Shown piece by piece: positions 25,457 to 33,614 of a DNA stretch of 64,000 nucleotides. The stretch comes from Bremerella sp. P1. Lineage in GTDB: Bacteria; Planctomycetota; Planctomycetia; Pirellulales; Pirellulaceae. Both the position numbers and the translations under genes were made by a program. Under the pieces are notes generated by a model. That model searched no databases, was not told where the DNA came from, and saw only the letters and a program-made list of their open reading frames with translations. Positions within the stretch are counted from its first letter, which is position 1. Each line of letters starts with the position of its first letter. The stretch is from positions 992,001-1,056,000 of the forward strand of contig NZ_CP118164.1 in assembly GCF_028748185.1 (NCBI RefSeq). Direction: 5' to 3'.

Positions 25457-26335
25457 ATGCGCAAAACTCATGCTTTTACGTTGGTCGAGTTGCTTGTCGT
25501 CATCGCCATTATCGGCGTGCTGATTGCTCTGTTGTTACCTGCCGTGCAGCAGGCTCGAGAGGCAGCCCGTCGTATGCAATGCACCAATGGCGAAAAGCAA
25601 ATCATTCTGGCCATGCACAACTATGAATCGAGCTTCAAGGTGTTCCCTACCGGACGTCTTGGTTGCGACGGTGCCTGTAGCCCACAAAACGGTCCCGGCA
25701 CAAGCGCCTTCGTGCTGTTGCTCCCCTTCCTGGAAGAGAACAACCTGTACGAATTGTTCGCCCCGTACGGTCCTGGCTCGGCGTTCCCAGGGTCGTTGCC
25801 GGAATCGACGTTGACGACGCGTCCGGATGCTTATGTTTGCCCAAGCAGCACCATGCCTGAAACGGTGAACGCCAGCAGCAAGAACTGGGCTACCAGTTCC
25901 TACGCATTGGTCTCGGGGCACTTCGGTCCTTCGCAGGGCATCGGCTCGAAGGTGAAGTGGGAAAACTCTGGCATGTTTGTCTATCGTGATTCGTTCGGCG
26001 TGCAAGATGCGACCGACGGTCTGTCGAACGTGATGTTTGTGGGTGAAGTGATTGATGGTCACCTATCTAATCACATCAATCGCTGGACCATCGCAGGGCG
26101 CCACTTGGACTCGCTGCGATCCACCGAAAACCCAGTCAACACTCCGCCAGGACAAGGCGTCACCACGTCGCCCTATGGCGAAGCACTCAATGGTGCCTTT
26201 GGCAGTCGGCACCCAGGCGGAGGTAACTTTGCCTTTGGCGATGGTTCGGTTCACTTCATTCCTGAAACGATCAACCTGACCATCTACAAGTTGCTTGGTC
26301 AGCGGTCATCCGGCCAACCCAAAACGATTAACTAG
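25457..26335 (+). CDS. DUF1559 pseudopilin-like protein
   Basis: This 292-residue protein belongs to the large planctomycete DUF1559 family. It begins with a type IV prepilin-like signal (RKTHAFTLVELLVVIAIIGV, continuing to AVQQAREAARR), cleaved before FTLVE, so it should enter the envelope by the type II secretion/pilin route. The body has a DUF1559 beta-rich domain with FPTGR, YVCPSS and SYALVSGHF. The C-terminal signature is present (RHPGGGNFAFGDGSVHFI). Position -1 is Ala and not the usual Gly. A small lipoprotein gene follows after 53 bp, which is the usual arrangement. Function unknown. Confidence 0.95.
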   Translation: MRKTHAFTLVELLVVIAIIGVLIALLLPAVQQAREAARRMQCTNGEKQIILAMHNYESSFKVFPTGRLGCDGACSPQNGPGTSAFVLLLPFLEENNLYELFAPYGPGSAFPGSLPESTLTTRPDAYVCPSSTMPETVNASSKNWATSSYALVSGHFGPSQGIGSKVKWENSGMFVYRDSFGVQDATDGLSNVMFVGEVIDGHLSNHINRWTIAGRHLDSLRSTENPVNTPPGQGVTTSPYGEALNGAFGSRHPGGGNFAFGDGSVHFIPETINLTIYKLLGQRSSGQPKTIN

Positions 26336-26388
26336 ACGAGGCGAACGTCTGAGCTTTAACTCGTTGAACACTCATCAGAGATTGCCTT

Positions 26389-26847
26389 ATGTCAAAATTC
26401 TTGTTGATCAGCGCAGCATTTGCTGCGCTGATGCTTGTAGGTTGTGGTGACGGTCGCCCGTCTCGGGTGAAAGTCTCAGGGCAGGTTCTTCTCAATGGCG
26501 AACCGTTAACCTTCAAAGGTGACGGCTTCGTCCAAGTTATTCCGGCCGATAATCGACCCGCCACCGGAAAGATCAACCCTAGCGATGGGACCTTCACGCT
26601 GACCACGTTTGAGAACGGGGATGGAGTCGTTCCCGGTGAGCACCCCGTGACCGTCCTCGTGAATGCCTTGGGGCCTGGCGGTCAGTCGGTCAACTTGCTT
26701 CCTAGGGAATATGCGGACGCGACGACAAGCGAACTAACGGTCGTCATCAATGAGCCTACCGATTCCCTCAAGATTGAGCTGGAAGGGAAGATGCGTGCCG
26801 CGCCCGACAACGCCAATGCTTTGAAGGGGGACGCATCGGGCTTCTAG
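26389..26847 (+). CDS. Small lipoprotein, transthyretin/carboxypeptidase-regulatory-like
   Basis: The 152-residue product has a lipoprotein signal (MSKFLLISAAFAALMLVGCG, Cys19 as the lipidated residue). The mature part reads VKVSGQVLLNGEPLTFKGDG, VQVIPADNRPATGKI and DGTFTLTTFENGDGVVPGEH, the pattern of the carboxypeptidase regulatory-like beta-sandwich. Such lipoproteins commonly follow DUF1559 genes in planctomycetes, and this pair fits. Start chosen for the signal peptide. A perfect 26-nt inverted repeat lies within the signal-peptide codons. The stop overlaps the stop of the opposite-strand asparaginase-like gene by 4 nt. Confidence 0.85.
   Translation: MSKFLLISAAFAALMLVGCGDGRPSRVKVSGQVLLNGEPLTFKGDGFVQVIPADNRPATGKINPSDGTFTLTTFENGDGVVPGEHPVTVLVNALGPGGQSVNLLPREYADATTSELTVVINEPTDSLKIELEGKMRAAPDNANALKGDASGF
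26407..26432. repeat. Perfect 12-bp inverted repeat near the lipoprotein start codon
   Basis: ATCAGCGCAGCA and TGCTGCGCTGAT meet with only TT between them, all within codons 7-15 of the lipoprotein gene. In mRNA it would form a tight hairpin close to the start. Confidence 0.6.
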
Positions 26848-27791
26848 TCGCTGGGAAACATCGCCTCGCAGGTCTCAAGCCGAGAGCCTGCGTCGTCGGT
26901 GATGGCAATCTTCCAGTCTCCTCGCAGGCACACTCCAGCATGTGTGCCATCCTTCGCCAGCAGGTAAAGCTGCAGGTTGAAGTTAGGGCGTCCCAGTGGG
27001 TCTAGTTCAAATGGTGGAGCATGCTTGGCTGCGTGCTCTAAGGTCGCCATGCCGGCATCCCGGGGCGACATCCCCTGCCCCATCAAGTGCACCGCGTGAA
27101 AGCTGCTACAGTTCAGTAGGTTCGCTTCGCCGTGACCAATGCTTCCGCAGGTACCGTGCTCATCATCGACGTACAGTCCGGCTCCGAAAATGGGTGAGTC
27201 ACCCACGCGTCCCTTGGTCTTGAAGCAGTGTCCACTGGTCGAGGTCACGCAGGCCAGGTGCCCTTGGGGATCCTGTCCCGCCGCGTGGACCGTCCCGCCA
27301 GGGTGACGATAGAACTGTGTTAAGATCTTCATCAACTCCTCGGTTTCGTCATCCGCCGGAGCCGGTAGCCACTCCTTGTTGGCCTGATAGGTCCTCTTCC
27401 ACAGTCGCCACAGCTTGCGTGCTTTCTCAGTCAGCAGGTCTTCTGTCGGAAAGCCACACGCCCGAGCAAACGCATCAGCTCCGTCTCCGTGCAGCATTAC
27501 GCGGCGTGATTCTCGCATCAACCGAAGAGCGACCTTAGAAACGTGACGAACGCCAGAAAGGCCAATAATCGAGCCACCACGGTGCGATCGGCCGTCCATC
27601 ACAGCCGCGTCCAGACTTACATGTCCCTGTTCATCCGGAAGGCCGCCATAGCCAACTGTTAGCTCATCCGGGTCGTCTTCCACCAGAGTCACTCCGTCGA
27701 CGCAGGCGTCGATCAGCGGAGAACCGGCCTCTAGCTTCTGCCAAGCTAAGCGGGTTGCTTCCAAGCCGTTGTGCGAGGCAATCACTTTCAT
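26844..27791 (-). CDS. Isoaspartyl peptidase / asparaginase-family Ntn hydrolase
   Basis: This 315-residue protein belongs to the asparaginase-2 / glycosylasparaginase family, which self-cleaves to expose an N-terminal threonine nucleophile. Thr167 in RHPGGTVHAAG matches it, followed by LACVTSTSG and KGRVGDSPIFGAGLYVDD, which is the substrate-binding signature, and GSIGHGEANLL. The N-terminus (GLEATRLAWQKLEAGSPLID) also fits. The residue before Thr is Gly and not the Asp of glycosylasparaginase. Substrates are probably beta-aspartyl peptides or asparagine-linked sugar; which one is uncertain. No signal peptide. Confidence 0.85.
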   Translation of the reverse strand: MKVIASHNGLEATRLAWQKLEAGSPLIDACVDGVTLVEDDPDELTVGYGGLPDEQGHVSLDAAVMDGRSHRGGSIIGLSGVRHVSKVALRLMRESRRVMLHGDGADAFARACGFPTEDLLTEKARKLWRLWKRTYQANKEWLPAPADDETEELMKILTQFYRHPGGTVHAAGQDPQGHLACVTSTSGHCFKTKGRVGDSPIFGAGLYVDDEHGTCGSIGHGEANLLNCSSFHAVHLMGQGMSPRDAGMATLEHAAKHAPPFELDPLGRPNFNLQLYLLAKDGTHAGVCLRGDWKIAITDDAGSRLETCEAMFPSD

Positions 27792-28027
27792 GGTTATTTT
27801 TCACCCTTGGGGCGGTATAATTGACAGACTTAAAAAAACAAAAATTAGTGGTCCCAGGTTCAGGTATCGTTACTATTGATTGATCCTAGAAGCAGGACAT
27901 CTTAGCAGATGCTCTGCCGGCTGACGTTCTGCAAGGCGGTGGTTTTCGGGGACAGCCAACCCGCAAGCTAATTGAGAGAACGCTCAGCCTATTGTTGTCG
28001 TTAAGAATCGAAAGAGAGATCGTTGCG

Positions 28028-28046
28028 CGTTTTCCGCGTGAAAACG
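28028..28046. promoter_or_regulatory. CGTTTTC-N5-GAAAACG dyad
   Basis: A 7-bp perfect dyad lies 42 bp before the start of the membrane protein at 28088, inside a 296-bp spacer that otherwise shows nothing distinct. It could be an operator for that gene. Confidence 0.3.
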
Positions 28047-28087
28047 TTTTGCCCGATCGTTGATCGCCTTGCCCCCTCAAAGCACTC

Positions 28088-28876
28088 ATGACCAATCCAA
28101 GTAACGAAAGCGATTCGCCCTCGCATTTACGATTCAATCACGGCTCGGAAGAGCCGTCACGCCAAGCTCGATGGCTTCGCGGCATCGGCGGCATCATCAT
28201 GGGACTCTCGCTGGGCGTTGCGTTTGCTCCCCTCTTTTTCACCGCGGACGTCTCCTCGGCCGAGACCACAACGTACCTGCTGTGCCTGGTCACGGTGTTG
28301 GTCTTGGACGCGTCGCTAGTAGCATTGATTATTACCTGGCGCAGCGTCGCCAGCAGTCGCTTGGGGGAATGGCAATTCACGGTGGATGGATTTCAATCCT
28401 CACTCTACCGTAACTTGCTGCTCGGAGGCGGAATGCACACGCTATCGCTGTTTCTGCTGTGGATTCCTCTGCTGATGGAAAAAAAGCCTGACCTGCCGCT
28501 TAACGGCTTTCTGCCGTTCGTGGTGATGGCTGGCTTTGGTGCGTTGGCAAGTATGCCGTGGCTGGTGCAGTTCTTTTTGAACACCAAAGGGCACGATCTA
28601 GAAGTTCACGAAGAAGGCATGATGATCGGCGGATTCTATCCTTGCCGCTGGAATCGCATCCTTAGCTACACCGTCTGGGACGATGCCGCTTCGTTGATTG
28701 CCTTCGACATCCGTGGACGTGGGCCCGTTGAAGTCTTCATGGCCCCGTCCGACCGCAAGATCCTGGTGGAAGAGCTTCGCCGTCACGTTGGACCACCCAA
28801 ACGGGAAGGTCGCTCGGACGACCTGCCCGATGACGATCACAACGGGCAATTTGGTAACCTGACGGTGTTTCGATAA
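28088..28876 (+). CDS. Hypothetical membrane protein
   Basis: This 262-residue protein has four predicted transmembrane segments, near residues 33-52 (GIIMGLSLGVAFAPLFF), 62-82, 112-130 and 142-163, then a cytoplasmic C-terminal domain (DLEVHEEGMMIGGFYPCRWN, ISYTVWDDAASLIAFDIRG) that resembles the small PH-like or bPH domain seen in bacterial membrane proteins. The last 30 residues are charged. The function is unknown. It is convergent with the rRNA methyltransferase gene, whose stop lies 3 bp away. Confidence 0.7.
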   Translation: MTNPSNESDSPSHLRFNHGSEEPSRQARWLRGIGGIIMGLSLGVAFAPLFFTADVSSAETTTYLLCLVTVLVLDASLVALIITWRSVASSRLGEWQFTVDGFQSSLYRNLLLGGGMHTLSLFLLWIPLLMEKKPDLPLNGFLPFVVMAGFGALASMPWLVQFFLNTKGHDLEVHEEGMMIGGFYPCRWNRILSYTVWDDAASLIAFDIRGRGPVEVFMAPSDRKILVEELRRHVGPPKREGRSDDLPDDDHNGQFGNLTVFR

Positions 28877-28879
28877 CGC

Positions 28880-30103
28880 CTAGCCGACGCTGGCGATGAA
28901 ACACTTCAGGTATTCGTTTTCCAGGCAGGTTGCGCTGACCGGATGGTCCGGAGCAGCTCCACGCTGTTCCAAAAGACGCAGGTCGCGTCCCGTTTTCTGC
29001 GACACGCCCAGCAGCATCATCAGAAATTCTTCGCGGTTCACGTTTCCACTGCAACTGCACGTCACCAGGATGCCACCGGGCCGCAACAGTTGCGTAGCAT
29101 GCCGATTGATGTGGAAGTAGGCCCGCAGGGCTTCGTCAATCGTGCGACGCGACTTGGTGAACTTGGGTGGGTCGAGAATGATTGCATCGTACTTGTCGCC
29201 GGCATCGACGCGGGCCTTCAAGTAATCGAAGCAGTCGGCCTTCTCGAACGAAACGTTGCTCAGCTGGTTTCGTTCGGCGTTTCGCTGCGCCGCGGAAATC
29301 GCCGGACCACTTCCATCGACCCCCTGCACCGATGCCGCACCGCCGTGCTTGGCAGCATTCATCGCAAAGCCGCCGCTGTAGCAGAACATATCCAGCACCT
29401 TGGCGCTGGGCGGCAAATAGCTGGCCGCCACACGTCGGTTGTCGCGCTGATCGAGGTAAAAACCGGTCTTTTGTCCTTCCGTCAGATCGACTTCGTAACG
29501 CAGGTCGTTTTCGACGATCTCGATCGCTTCGCTTGGCAATTCCCCGGAAAGCAGCTGCGGTTCCACTTCCAGACCTTCGAGCTTCAAAATGCCGGCTTCC
29601 CCGCGCAGCGAGATGCTTTTCGGCTGGAGCAGGTCGGTCAGGATCGCCGCGATGCTTTCGATTCGGCGGAACATCCCCAGCGAGGTGACCTGAATCATCA
29701 GATGCCCGGCGAAGTTTTCGACGATCAGCCCGCTGAGCCCGTCCGCTTCGCTGTAGACGAGCCGACAGCCAGCGTTGTCCTGTAGCAGCCCCAATTCGCG
29801 GCGCATCAAGATGGCACGCTCCAGGCGGCTTCGCCAAAAGGCGTCTTCTAGTGGCTGTTGCTGGTCCCAAGAGTAAAGCCGAACCCGCAGGTGGCTGTTG
29901 CGATTGATCAGGCCATACGCGATGAAACGATCTTTATCGCTATGCAGTTGGACGACGTCGCCATCTTGCACCTTGCCGATCACTTTATCGATGCCGCTAT
30001 CACGCACCCAAGGATGCCGCCCAAAGAAGGGTTGAGCCTTGCGTGGGCGGAGCTTCACAATCGGAATGGAGGACGCAGACGCATCGCTTGTTTCGTCGGA
30101 CAT
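28880..30103 (-). CDS. RlmI-family class I rRNA methyltransferase
   Basis: This 407-residue protein has the RlmI/RlmK layout. An N-terminal PUA-like domain (residues about 15-95, KAQPFFGRHPWVRDSGIDKV) is followed by a linker and a Rossmann SAM-dependent methyltransferase (TGFYLDQRDNRRVAA, VLDMFCYSGGFAMNAAKHGG, then IILDPPKFTKSR and LVTCSCSG). It probably methylates a base of 23S rRNA; cytosine-5 is the known reaction of RlmI. The gltX gene ends 7 bp upstream on the same strand, so the two genes are likely an operon. Confidence 0.85.
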   Translation of the reverse strand: MSDETSDASASSIPIVKLRPRKAQPFFGRHPWVRDSGIDKVIGKVQDGDVVQLHSDKDRFIAYGLINRNSHLRVRLYSWDQQQPLEDAFWRSRLERAILMRRELGLLQDNAGCRLVYSEADGLSGLIVENFAGHLMIQVTSLGMFRRIESIAAILTDLLQPKSISLRGEAGILKLEGLEVEPQLLSGELPSEAIEIVENDLRYEVDLTEGQKTGFYLDQRDNRRVAASYLPPSAKVLDMFCYSGGFAMNAAKHGGAASVQGVDGSGPAISAAQRNAERNQLSNVSFEKADCFDYLKARVDAGDKYDAIILDPPKFTKSRRTIDEALRAYFHINRHATQLLRPGGILVTCSCSGNVNREEFLMMLLGVSQKTGRDLRLLEQRGAAPDHPVSATCLENEYLKCFIASVG

Positions 30104-30110
30104 TCGGTGA

Positions 30111-31703
30111 CTATTCAGATTCAGGTGGAAATGTTTCCTGGGCCAAATGCAACGTCGCGTCCATACGCTTCAGACACGACTCTTTGCCCAAAATTGCCAG
30201 GCAATCAAACATGCCAGGGCCAACCGTCTTGCCGGTTACGCTCAGGCGAACGCCGTGAATGATGTCGCCAATCTTGACGCCAGCTTCATCGATGAACGCG
30301 TGCATCTCTTTGTCGAGGTGCTCGACGGTCCAATCTTCGACGTCGGAAAGGTGATTGCGGAAGGTCGCCAGTATAGCTTGCGATTCAGGGCTGGAAAGTC
30401 GCTTCTTGAAGCCCTTCTCGTCCATTTCCATCTTGTCGTCGTCGACATAGAAGTAGTCGGCGTACGAAAGGATGTCCCCCATGACCTTCAAACGATCGCC
30501 ACACGCGGCAACAATCCGCTCGAGCTTTTCCATTTCCCCTTCGGCATTGGGATCGGCCACCAGGCCGGCCTTGGTCAGGAAAGGCATCATCCCGGCGGCT
30601 TTCTCGGCCACCGAAAGTTTTTGCAGATGGCGATCCTGGAAAGCCCACAGCTTCTTCGCATCGAAGCTCGCCGGAGCCTTCGTGACACGTTCCAAGCTGA
30701 AGTGCTGGATCATCTCGTCGACAGTGAAGTCTTCGGTCTTGTCGTCCAGCGACCAGCCCAGCAGGACCAGGTAGTTCAGGATCGCGGCAGGCAAATAGCC
30801 GGTCAGTTCGTAGAAGTCGACGATCACCGGGTTGAACGTTTCGGCCGACATCTCAATTCCCATACGATGGGCAATCTCCTGGCCATGCTCGTTGATCCGC
30901 TTGAAGTCGGGGTTCTTCAGATACTTCTCGAGCTTGCGCTTGCTTAGCTTGTTCTTGCTACCAGGCTCGGCGACATACGGCAGGTGAGCATACACCGGCA
31001 ACTCATATCCCAGCGACTGGGCGATGAAGATCTGCCGCGGTGTATTGGGCAAGTGTTCTTCGGCTCGAATCACGTGCGAGATCTGTAAGTCATGATCGTC
31101 GACCACGCTGGCCAGATGATACAAGCAGGAACGATCGCTCCGCTGGATGACGTGATCGTTTTCCTTGGCCCACTCGAACGAGACATCACCGCGGACGGCA
31201 TCGGTGAACTCACAGTTGCCTTCGCGCGGCATCTTCAGGCGAACGACAAAGCTACGTCCTTCGGCCTCGAACTTGGCTCGTTCTTCCGGCGTAGTTGCCA
31301 TCCACGTGCGGCTGTATTGAAACGGCTTCTTTTCAAAGTGCGCCAGATCACGCTCGGCGTTGATCTCTTCAGGCGTTGAGTAGTCGTAGTAGGCGAAACC
31401 GTTCTCGATCAGCTTCTGCGCGGCGGCTTTGTACTTGTCGGACCTTTGCGATTGGTAATAGGGCTCGTACGGGCCGCCGACTTCGGGACCTTCGTCCCAA
31501 TCGATACCCAACCAACGAAAGCCATCGAGGATCGGCTGCAGGGCCTCGTCGACGTTGCGTTGTTGGTCAGTATCGTCGATCCGCAGAATGAACTGGCCGC
31601 CATGCTTGCGAGCGAACAGCCAATTGAAAAGTGCAGAGCGAACACCACCGATGTGCAAATAGCCGGTCGGACTGGGGGCGAAGCGAGTACGAACTGTTGC
31701 CAT
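30111..31703 (-). CDS. gltX: Glutamate--tRNA ligase
   Basis: This 530-residue class I synthetase charges tRNA(Glu). The HIGH signature appears as APSPTGYLHIGGVRSALFNW, and the KMSKS loop as KNKLSKRKLEKY (near residues 248-255). The region HLPYVAEPGSKNKLSKR and the anticodon-binding helical domain (LSVAEKAAGMMPFLTKAGL) fit. It is somewhat longer than the usual 470-500 residues. It is the first gene of an operon-like pair with the rRNA methyltransferase. No zinc-binding Cys cluster is obvious. Confidence 0.94.
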   Translation of the reverse strand: MATVRTRFAPSPTGYLHIGGVRSALFNWLFARKHGGQFILRIDDTDQQRNVDEALQPILDGFRWLGIDWDEGPEVGGPYEPYYQSQRSDKYKAAAQKLIENGFAYYDYSTPEEINAERDLAHFEKKPFQYSRTWMATTPEERAKFEAEGRSFVVRLKMPREGNCEFTDAVRGDVSFEWAKENDHVIQRSDRSCLYHLASVVDDHDLQISHVIRAEEHLPNTPRQIFIAQSLGYELPVYAHLPYVAEPGSKNKLSKRKLEKYLKNPDFKRINEHGQEIAHRMGIEMSAETFNPVIVDFYELTGYLPAAILNYLVLLGWSLDDKTEDFTVDEMIQHFSLERVTKAPASFDAKKLWAFQDRHLQKLSVAEKAAGMMPFLTKAGLVADPNAEGEMEKLERIVAACGDRLKVMGDILSYADYFYVDDDKMEMDEKGFKKRLSSPESQAILATFRNHLSDVEDWTVEHLDKEMHAFIDEAGVKIGDIIHGVRLSVTGKTVGPGMFDCLAILGKESCLKRMDATLHLAQETFPPESE

Positions 31704-31837
31704 GATGACGAGGGCTTAAGCCGTTGCTTGAGGAACCGAACGAGGGCAGCGTCTCCCCCTTGTTGGGAGGGAAACGCCCGGAACGATCCCTAAGCTTAGA
31801 CGCTTGCGGCAAAGCCCGTCAAAGGGGCTGCGGCGAT

Positions 31838-33394
31838 TTAGGCGGCTGCCCGACGTTTTAACTTCTTTAAACGTCGCCGTTCGGCCTTGCTGAGCAAATG
31901 CTCTGGCTTCGATTCCAACCGTAAGATTTCGGCGTCCTCGCTCGAATTTGCCGAGTCATCGTCATCCTGCGAGTACTTGCCGGTGATGGTGGGGGCCTGG
32001 TTCCCGGCAGGACGCTGCTGAGCTGACGGCTGCTGCTTTGGACGTGTTTTGACCCGTGGCGTCATGGTCGTCCGCTCTTCGTCGGTGGATGCCGCATCTT
32101 CCTGGTCGGCATCTTCGGACGATTTCTTACCCCACGAGAACCACGATCGCTTAGGCTTCTCTTCGGCCGAGTCGTCCTGGTCCGTCGAAGCCGCAATCTT
32201 CGGCTTGGCCGGCGATTTGACTTCCTGATCATCGGCCGAGTCGTCTTCTACGTTCTTCTGACCGAACGAGAACCAGCCACGCATTGGCTTTTCGTCTTGC
32301 TCGGACTCTTCGTCGGTCGACTTGGCGGCTGGCTTCGCAGGCCGCTTTGCCGGCTTGTCAGCTTCCTCGTCAGTCTCTTCAGTCTTCTTTCTGCCAAACG
32401 AGAACCATCCGCGACGTGGCTTGGCTTCTTCTTCGTTCTCGTCGGTCGTCTCGTCCGCATTCGACTTCGCGGCTGGTTTCTTCGCGGCGGTGCGAGTGCG
32501 GCGGGTTGTCTTCCGCGGCTTGGCTTCCTCGTCGGTTTCCTCTTCCACGCTGATCGACCGTCGCGAGATGAGCCCCTGGGCGTCTAGCCACACAAACCGC
32601 GAATATTGAATAAGCGTCGCCAGCAACAGCCCGACACCCAGCAGCTGGGCCGCATGCAATGCCAGACCTGCCGGAACGCTGCTGGGCAGTAAAAGCAAGT
32701 CCATCTGCAGCGCCATACCGGTGAATAGCAACACAGCGCTGATCAGCCCGACGGCAATCGTCCCTTTGCTTTCGCGAACTTCGATCAGTGCCCGAAGCGT
32801 CATCGATCCGTAGGCCACACACCAGACAACGACCCACCAGCCATCCGTCTGCCCGAGCAGGCGAACACGGGTAACAGCTTCCAAGCCTCGAGCGACATCT
32901 GAGCGGAAGTTCAACATGCAGTCCAAGCTGGCAAACAACAACAGCCCGGCAAACCACAGCCAACAACGATAACGGCCGCGGTAGTCATCTAGGCGATGAC
33001 GTCGAATTCGATAGGTGAGAAATGCCAGCATGGCCCCGACAAAGAGCGAGCCAGCGGAAAGGTACGTTCCTAAACTATCGACTCGGGTCAGGTCGGCCCA
33101 ACGGACGATGTTTGCGCCGTAATGATGCATGGCTAGCAGCACGGCAACGGTAAGCACGATGGCGGAATAAATGAGCGTGACGTGGACAAGATAGACAGGA
33201 ACCACATCGACGATGCGAATCCTTCGCTCGTCTACGGCAGTCTTCGAATAAGTCCGAGCCGAACGACATACAGTGTCGTCTGCGGTGTTCGACGTAGACT
33301 GGTTGCCTGAATCGCTAGCGCGATCGTCCATGAGGGCCCGGCGACGACGCTCGTCGCGCAGGCCATTCCGCCTGAATTGCATGCTCACATCCAT
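31838..33394 (-). CDS. Membrane protein with repeated WFSFG-type charged tail
   Basis: The 518-residue product has a cytoplasmic N-terminus, about six transmembrane segments between residues 65 and 275 (VYLVHVTLIYSAIVLTVAVLL, then GSLFVGAMLAFLTY and later WVVVWCVAYGS), and a C-terminal tail of about 230 residues. The tail is rich in Glu, Asp, Lys and Ala and contains three repeats of a short module, RGWFSFGRKK, RGWFSFGQKN and RSWFSWGKKS, separated by acidic linkers. It ends with a basic stretch (AERRRLKKLKRR). Function unknown. The start could be later, for instance at 33382. The family was not recognised. Confidence 0.6.
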   Translation of the reverse strand: MDVSMQFRRNGLRDERRRRALMDDRASDSGNQSTSNTADDTVCRSARTYSKTAVDERRIRIVDVVPVYLVHVTLIYSAIVLTVAVLLAMHHYGANIVRWADLTRVDSLGTYLSAGSLFVGAMLAFLTYRIRRHRLDDYRGRYRCWLWFAGLLLFASLDCMLNFRSDVARGLEAVTRVRLLGQTDGWWVVVWCVAYGSMTLRALIEVRESKGTIAVGLISAVLLFTGMALQMDLLLLPSSVPAGLALHAAQLLGVGLLLATLIQYSRFVWLDAQGLISRRSISVEEETDEEAKPRKTTRRTRTAAKKPAAKSNADETTDENEEEAKPRRGWFSFGRKKTEETDEEADKPAKRPAKPAAKSTDEESEQDEKPMRGWFSFGQKNVEDDSADDQEVKSPAKPKIAASTDQDDSAEEKPKRSWFSWGKKSSEDADQEDAASTDEERTTMTPRVKTRPKQQPSAQQRPAGNQAPTITGKYSQDDDDSANSSEDAEILRLESKPEHLLSKAERRRLKKLKRRAAA

Positions 33395-33498
33395 CCCTGG
33401 TGAAAGAAATGACCACTTCCCTGTGGCATTTAATCATCCTACATATGTCATTTCGGCAATCGAACGAAGCGTTCTGAACGATTGCTGATCACTATTTA

Positions 33499-33562
33499 GC
33501 CAGCAAATGAGAGACGCTTATCGCATCACGTAAAACGCGTAAAGTCGGGCGAATTTGCTGGC
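33499..33562. repeat. Inverted repeat GCCAGCAAAT ... ATTTGCTGGC
   Basis: Perfect 10-bp arms at 33499-33508 and 33553-33562 flank 44 bp in the spacer upstream of the membrane-protein gene (start 33394). They may mark a regulatory region or a remnant of a larger element. Confidence 0.4.
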
Positions 33563-33564
33563 AG

Positions 33565-33593
33565 GGCTAGCGAAGACATCCCTTCGACTAGCC
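33565..33593 (-). terminator. Hairpin after the fumarylacetoacetase-family gene
   Basis: The arms GGCTAG-CGAAG and CTTCG-A-CTAGCC (one bulged A) form a strong hairpin 22 bp downstream of the stop at 33615 on the minus strand. No T-run follows, so a Rho-independent terminator is only probable. Confidence 0.4.
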
Positions 33594-33614
33594 TCCCTTG
33601 CTTATGTGCCCAAC

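Noticed and set aside
31750-31780. Another copy of the intergenic palindromic repeat, before gltX
   Set aside because: It has a CTCCC/GGGAG core only, and its sequence is too different to place in the family.
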